Assembly (NCBI GenBank): GCA_000442015.1
Contig: KE561265.1
Location: 1 to 64,000 of the forward strand
DNA length: 64,000 bases
Origin: Rozella allomycis CSF55
Lineage: Eukaryota; Rozellomycota
Reading direction: 5' to 3'
The number at the start of each line of letters is the position of its first letter. The stretch's first letter is position 1. A model generated the notes under the pieces. That model saw nothing but the letters and a program-made list of their open reading frames with translations. It was not told where the DNA came from and made no database searches. The translations under genes and the position numbers were made by a program. This document shows, one piece after another, positions 59,299 to 64,000 of this stretch.

Positions 59299-62200
59299 AT
59301 GACAAATTTATTTCAAAGCTTTAAAGAATCTTTACCGAAAACAAGAAAATATCAGACTATACTTTTATTTGTTTCTATTTTAATTTCGTCCTTTATTGCT
59401 TTTGGTGTGAACGCGTTGATTGTTACTTACGACTTGAAGAAGTTTTCCTCGCTGGGGATAAACGACTTGACGATAAATTTTGTTGATATAAAAGAAATTT
59501 GCGATTTGAGAAGTTTTAAAGGTAATGTAGAGTTTGTAGTGAAAAATCCGTCATCTTACCCAGTGACAGTGCAAGGAACTACAATAGATCTTTTAGATCC
59601 AAATTCCAAAGAAATCATAATGACTTTTAATTATTCTGGACATTTCACCCTTGAGCCTAAAAAAGAATCTACTGTACTTGCGCAAGACTTTATAGTTAAC
59701 ATGAAAGAACTGTCAGGACTTTTTAATGGGAGAAGATTCAACGTTGATTTTAAATTCAATATAATTACAGGGGCATATTGGATTCCGATATCTTCAAACA
59801 AGAACATGAAACCAACTTTGGATCTAGGCGAATTGAAATCCAATTTTTTTAAGTTTCAAGTTAACAAAGTAGGATTTGATGGAGATGAAAACGGCGCAAA
59901 TGTNAAAACGGGGCAAATGTTTTGATGAGTTTGGGCATCTTTGGATTTAAATCTGGTCCCAAGATTTCATGGAAAATGTGTGAAACGAAAATTGGTGTGT
60001 CTGGAAAAGACGGCAATGTTTTTGGATCGATTATTATTCCACGTCATAAAGTTTCAAATTTAGAGAATGAGAATTTAGATATTTCAATTTCTCTGATTGC
60101 TGGTCAAGAACATCGACTATCAAACATCATAAAAGATTCAAAGGATACAAAAGAAATGAATCTCTTCTTGCATTCTACTGCAAAAAATATTTCTTCAAAT
60201 TCTTTAGAAAATTATCAAATCCCGCTGTCTATTAGAAATCCAGAATATTTATTTGATACTTCCAGATTGTCACGCAACAAGGATAATTTGATTGACAAAG
60301 CTTCTGTTAAAGAACTTCATTTTTACAACGATGGTGATATATTTAATATAGACATTGGTTTAACATTAAAGAAGAATGTTTTTGGAAAGAATTTCAATGT
60401 TTACGGAAGATTACCTCCCTTATCTTTGAATGGAATGTTGGTCGACACAGAAATTGTTTCTATTGATGTTGTTAGTCCTTCTATTGAAAAAGAAACATTA
60501 AAATTAGATTGTAAAATACAAATTAGAACTGAAAACTTTTTTTCTGTTATCAATTCACTTGTCAGAGACGATTCAAATTGGGAGAAAATAAAAACAATCA
60601 ATTTTTACGGAAAGAAAGGCGAAAGTTTCTTATCAACAGTCTTCTCATCCGTCCCTTTCTCATTCTCTTTGTACGCGCCACTTAAAGACACTGAAGAATC
60701 TGTATTCCAGTTCATGTATCAGCGATTAAAGTATAATTTTGTATCTACAGAAAATACACTTGAAGTTCATGTAAATGGCAATTGGAATGAAAACTCTGTT
60801 GGTTTGTTTGAACCCGATGGAAAAATTTCTTGGAATGCCTTGAATGCTTCTGTTGGTTTATTGGATGCTTCAATACCAATGTCATTTTTTGTAAATTTTA
60901 GTAAAGGGAGTTTGGTAATGGATAAAAAGACTTGGAAATTTCCTGAAGCTAATATTCATAGCGTCATGGGAATAAAAATTGGAGATTCCGTTAATGATAT
61001 TACGATTACAAAACTTTTAAGAATGTTTAGTTTCCGTGATTTACCAGAAGAAAATATGGCAAAATCTGATAAATTTATTCGATCTCTATTTACTTTTGCA
61101 TTTGTATTTCTAGGACCAGGATCTGAACGTCTAGTTCATTTTACACCGGTTCAACCTAATCCAACAAAAGATCAAGTTTGGATTCGAGAGTTTATAAGGA
61201 AATTTATTCGTCTTATTCCTTTGGAGAATGCAGTTGAAAGAATCAGTACGTTGTTTCTAAAAGAGAAAGACATGATTTTGAGCATCTTATCTAATCCAGA
61301 ATATTGTGCTGAATTATTTAAATTGGTAGAATTGAATCAAGAAATTAAAGAAAAATATGAAAATGTTATAACAAGATTGGTGATCAAGTATTCCAGACAA
61401 GTCTTTAGTCTATTTTCATTCTTTTTAGATAAATATAAAGAGAATCATTTGCAACAAAAAATATTTATGAAGATTTTAGAAGATGTTGTTGAGAGAGCAA
61501 TTTCATATGTTAGCGAAATAAATTTGTTGAAATATTTTGATGAGAAAATCAACAAGCTGGTAGGAGAGGATATTGACATGAAAGAATTACCTCAAGGTCT
61601 AGTTCCCGTTCTTAAAGAATTTATTAAAAGATATATTCAAGATGTTCACTATTCAGTAAAATTTGATATTCTAGCCGCTTATTTAATGACTTCAAGTTCA
61701 GCTACAGATGCCGAAAAGATTAACAATGTTTTACGTCATTCTGGGCCCTTTATTCAAAAACTATTTCAACTTTTAGGCGATTCTGTAAAGCACGAAGAAA
61801 TAAAGAATTTACTTTCTGGGTTAAAGACAAGCATCCCTCCAATGGATAATGATGATTTTAGCATTCAAATCCTTGATACATTTCAAACGTTTAATGAATT
61901 TGATGAGAGATTCCCTACTTTCAATAATGATTCTATCAAGGCCGCTAGTGTTAGTCAAGTACATTTAGCACAATATAGAAGCCCTGATGGACAAATGCAT
62001 GACGTTGTAGTTAAAGTTTTGAGACCATATTTAACACGAAAGATGCATTGGGAATTTAGTCTTCTTAGAAATATAGCAAAGAAGCATGGTATGATAAATA
62101 TTGTAAATGAAATGATTCCATCGTTTGAGAAAGAATTAAGCTTTCTTCAAGAATACAAAAATGGAGTTGAAGGATTCAAATTATACAATGAAAGCAAGGG

Positions 62201-63095
62201 GTCTTTAAAGAGTGTAAAATATTTTGATCCCAATGAAGTTATTGGGAGAGAGTTATCAGAAGAAGATATTCTCAACGTTTTAGTTTTGGAAAAAGCCCCT
62301 GGGCATCCGTTATCAGAAATTTTGGAACATGATTTACCAATTGAAAAAGCTTGTTTTGTTATTAATTCCATTGCCAAATTCTTATCCAGGTGGTTTAGTG
62401 TAGCGTTATTTGGGACTGGTTTCTTCCATGGTGATCCTCATGCTGGAAATGTTTTAATATCGTTTGATGGTGAATCTGAGCCGTTGTATACAGTTATTGA
62501 TTTTGGAAATGCACAGAGAGTTGATAATGAAATATTCAAACCTACTTATATGAAGTTTGGATTGGCTGTTTTGGGTTCAAACACTAGAGATATCTTGAAT
62601 GCGTTCAATTTTGAATCAATTCCAAAAGAAAGTGCAGAATACCCTGAATGGTTAAAATTGGAGTCGGAATTGAAAGAGAGATTTAATTCTGAAGAATACA
62701 AAGAGATTGATGACGTTGAAGAAAAGTTTGATAAAATTGTTGAAATTATTGGGAAATACACCCATCTATCGTTTCCAAAGAAATCAATCGACTTTTTTAA
62801 ATCTAAAATTTTGATTGAAAAACAATTTAAAATAGTTGCAGATGCAGTCGCCAAAAAGTCTGGATTTAAACCTCCAAACAAATTAACAGATGAACAGAAA
62901 CAACGAATGTATCTCAACGAAGGAAAAAGAATATTGAAAGAAGCTAAATGTCCAATTCCCAGACTAATCGATATATTCAGAAGACCTGTAGTTACAGACG
63001 CGTTAAAGACAGCCGCAAAGTTACACCTTCCGAGTTTCTTTCAAGTTTACATTTGGCCAACTATAAAAAATGGAATCAATTATGCTCTTTCTTAA
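59299..63095 (+). CDS. ABC1/ADCK kinase-like protein with N-terminal membrane and LEA2-like region
   Basis: About 1,255 residues, no introns. Residues 20-45 form a membrane helix (TILLFVSILISSFIAFGVNA). Then come tandem beta-rich segments of LEA2 type (GNVEFVVKNPSSYPVTVQGT, YSGHFTLEPKKESTVLAQDF), a helical middle, and a C-terminal ABC1 domain: AASVSQVHLAQYRSPDGQMH, VVVKVLRPYLTRKM, FFHGDPHAGNVLISFDG, TVIDFGNAQRVD. The KxGQ element of the family reads FIQKLFQLLG, lacking the Gly. ABC1 proteins act in coenzyme Q and lipid handling, mostly in mitochondria. The N at 59904 separates two copies of about 16 nt in one frame region. ATG after GCGCCACCCAAGCCA. Confidence 0.8.
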
Positions 63096-63133
63096 ATTAA
63101 ATAGTAAAAATAAATCATTAAATAAATTTCTTT

Positions 63134-64000
63134 TTATTTACTCTTTTTTGGGCGCAATGGTGCTTCAACTATTTTTTGGTATTTTTCAGATAAAGAAACA
63201 TCGGGTTTAATATTTGCTAAAGATGGTCCATGAGTGAGTTTTATTGTTCCTGAAGGCATCAACAAAATCGTTGTGGCGAATTGAGCAACAATTTCGTTTT
63301 CTTTGTCAACTAAAACTTCGTATGGCAACAGCACGTTAGTCTTTAAACATTCAGTCAAGCCCAATCTCGCAATCTTTTCATCATCAAAAGATCTTTTAGA
63401 ATAAATGCTTTAGTTTACCTCAAAGAAAATGCCATCGTTCCAAATTCTTTGCTTACTTGACTGTACAAAGCTCTACTTGCCTTAATTTTAAGCATGTAGT
63501 TTTGATTTGACTTGCGGAAAATATTTGTTTTAAAATCACTCGCAGTTTTTACTTTTCCATCACCTGTTGTCACCAAAACATCTACATTGTAAATTTCATG
63601 CTCTTCAAACTTTGCTTCTTCATGTGCCTTGATTTGACTTGGATTGCTACACAATAAAATCGATTTATTTGAGGTTAAATTGTTTCTTTCAATCTTATGA
63701 GATAACATGCCTAATTAAATACATTATCTTCGACTACCTTCAACAACATTGCATTTAAACTCTTTGACTACATCATTAACTGCATGAGTGACTTGCACAT
63801 TTGAATTTCCAGGTCGGATAGTCCTGATAGCAACTTCAAGGGCATTATGTGCAGCTGCAATAACATTGGCCTTTCTTCCAGCTGCAACTTCATTTCCTAC
63901 AATAATGGTATGCGCGACCATAGCAGGAAAGCCATCGATATGCGCACCCATTTCTATTTTAACAACATCATTATTCTTCAATAAAATAGGAGCTTCCGTT
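63134..64000 (-). CDS. PA2G4: PA2G4/EBP1-like methionine-aminopeptidase-fold protein, 5' part outside window
   Basis: The C-terminal two-thirds of a proliferation-associated protein that binds ribosomes. Blocks match the family: NNDVVKIEMGAHIDGFPAMV, AHTIIVGNEVAAGRKANVIA, AAHNALEVAIRTIRPGNSN, FEEHEIYNVDVLVTTGDGKV, FGTMAFSLR, NVLLPYEVLVDKENEIVAQF, FATTILLMPSGTIKLTHGPS. The metal ligands of true aminopeptidases are replaced at several places in this family, so it is likely not an enzyme. Two introns (27 and 26 nt) are seen. The window edge cuts the first third. It converges on the ABC1 gene with 38 bp between stops. Confidence 0.9.

Overview
The window is AT-rich, gene-dense nuclear DNA of a flagellated eukaryote on the fungal side of the tree. 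Fungal character comes from a Rim15/Cek1-type kinase with a C-terminal receiver domain, a Hos1-like deacetylase, a She4/UNC45-type UCS protein and a Ubp15/USP7 protease. Flagellar genes (WDR19/IFT144, IFT81, ODAD2/ARMC4) exclude Dikarya and classical Microsporidia. The translation elongation factor is the EFL paralogue, not canonical EF-1alpha. Together these point to an early zoosporic lineage; a Rozella-like cryptomycote is my best guess, as inference only. I place about 36 protein genes and two tRNA genes in 64 kb. Many convergent pairs are separated by only 19-80 bp, and one divergent pair has 18 bp between start codons.

Layout: 1-794 holds the end of a PD-(D/E)XK nuclease-like gene. 795-2692 is a poor assembly patch with five N joins and a retroelement scrap. 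2693-8403 holds separase and WDR19, both cut at an N at 4284. 8482-16781 holds USP7, EFL1/Ria1 and EFL. 17103-23425 is a packed run: Naa10, Mrs2, cyclophilin H, mitochondrial uS17, HEI10, Hos1-like HDAC and Ebp2. 23495-31293 holds Rim15, an ancestral MadBub kinase, a universal stress protein and Cdc7. 31475-37300 holds tRNA-Lys, a CTC1-like OB protein, Swi5, a secreted double-psi-barrel protein, a LARP7/La protein and tRNA-Met. 37336-46607 holds a PPR-like mitochondrial protein, Ciao1, an unknown KEN-containing protein, a UCS chaperone, DNAJC17 and a myristoylated LRR protein. 46935-64000 holds a KIF21-type kinesin, a small unknown protein, ODAD2, an LtrA-like membrane protein, IFT81, an ABC1/ADCK fusion and PA2G4.

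The most striking feature is the introns. Most genes are interrupted by introns of about 22-33 nt (commonly 26-30), placed here from reading frame and protein homology. Two things stand out. (a) Several introns make the conserved protein only if the 3' splice site is TG or CG rather than AG: Naa10, HEI10, Hos1, MadBub and ODAD2, plus a weaker case in WDR19. (b) At four places a conserved junction is interrupted not by one intron but by two or three intron-sized GT...AG units joined end to end with no exon between them (USP7, EFL1, and twice in the kinesin). In USP7 two of the units are recent near-copies, which suggests introns growing by tandem duplication.

Functional themes are the flagellum (WDR19, IFT81, ODAD2, and possibly KIF21 and the LRR protein), chromosome segregation and meiosis (separase, MadBub, HEI10, Swi5, Cdc7), telomere-type OB and La proteins, and translation or ribosome assembly (EFL, EFL1, Ebp2, PA2G4, uS17m). 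The genes do not form a single pathway cluster. All assignments are from memory of family sequences; no search was run.
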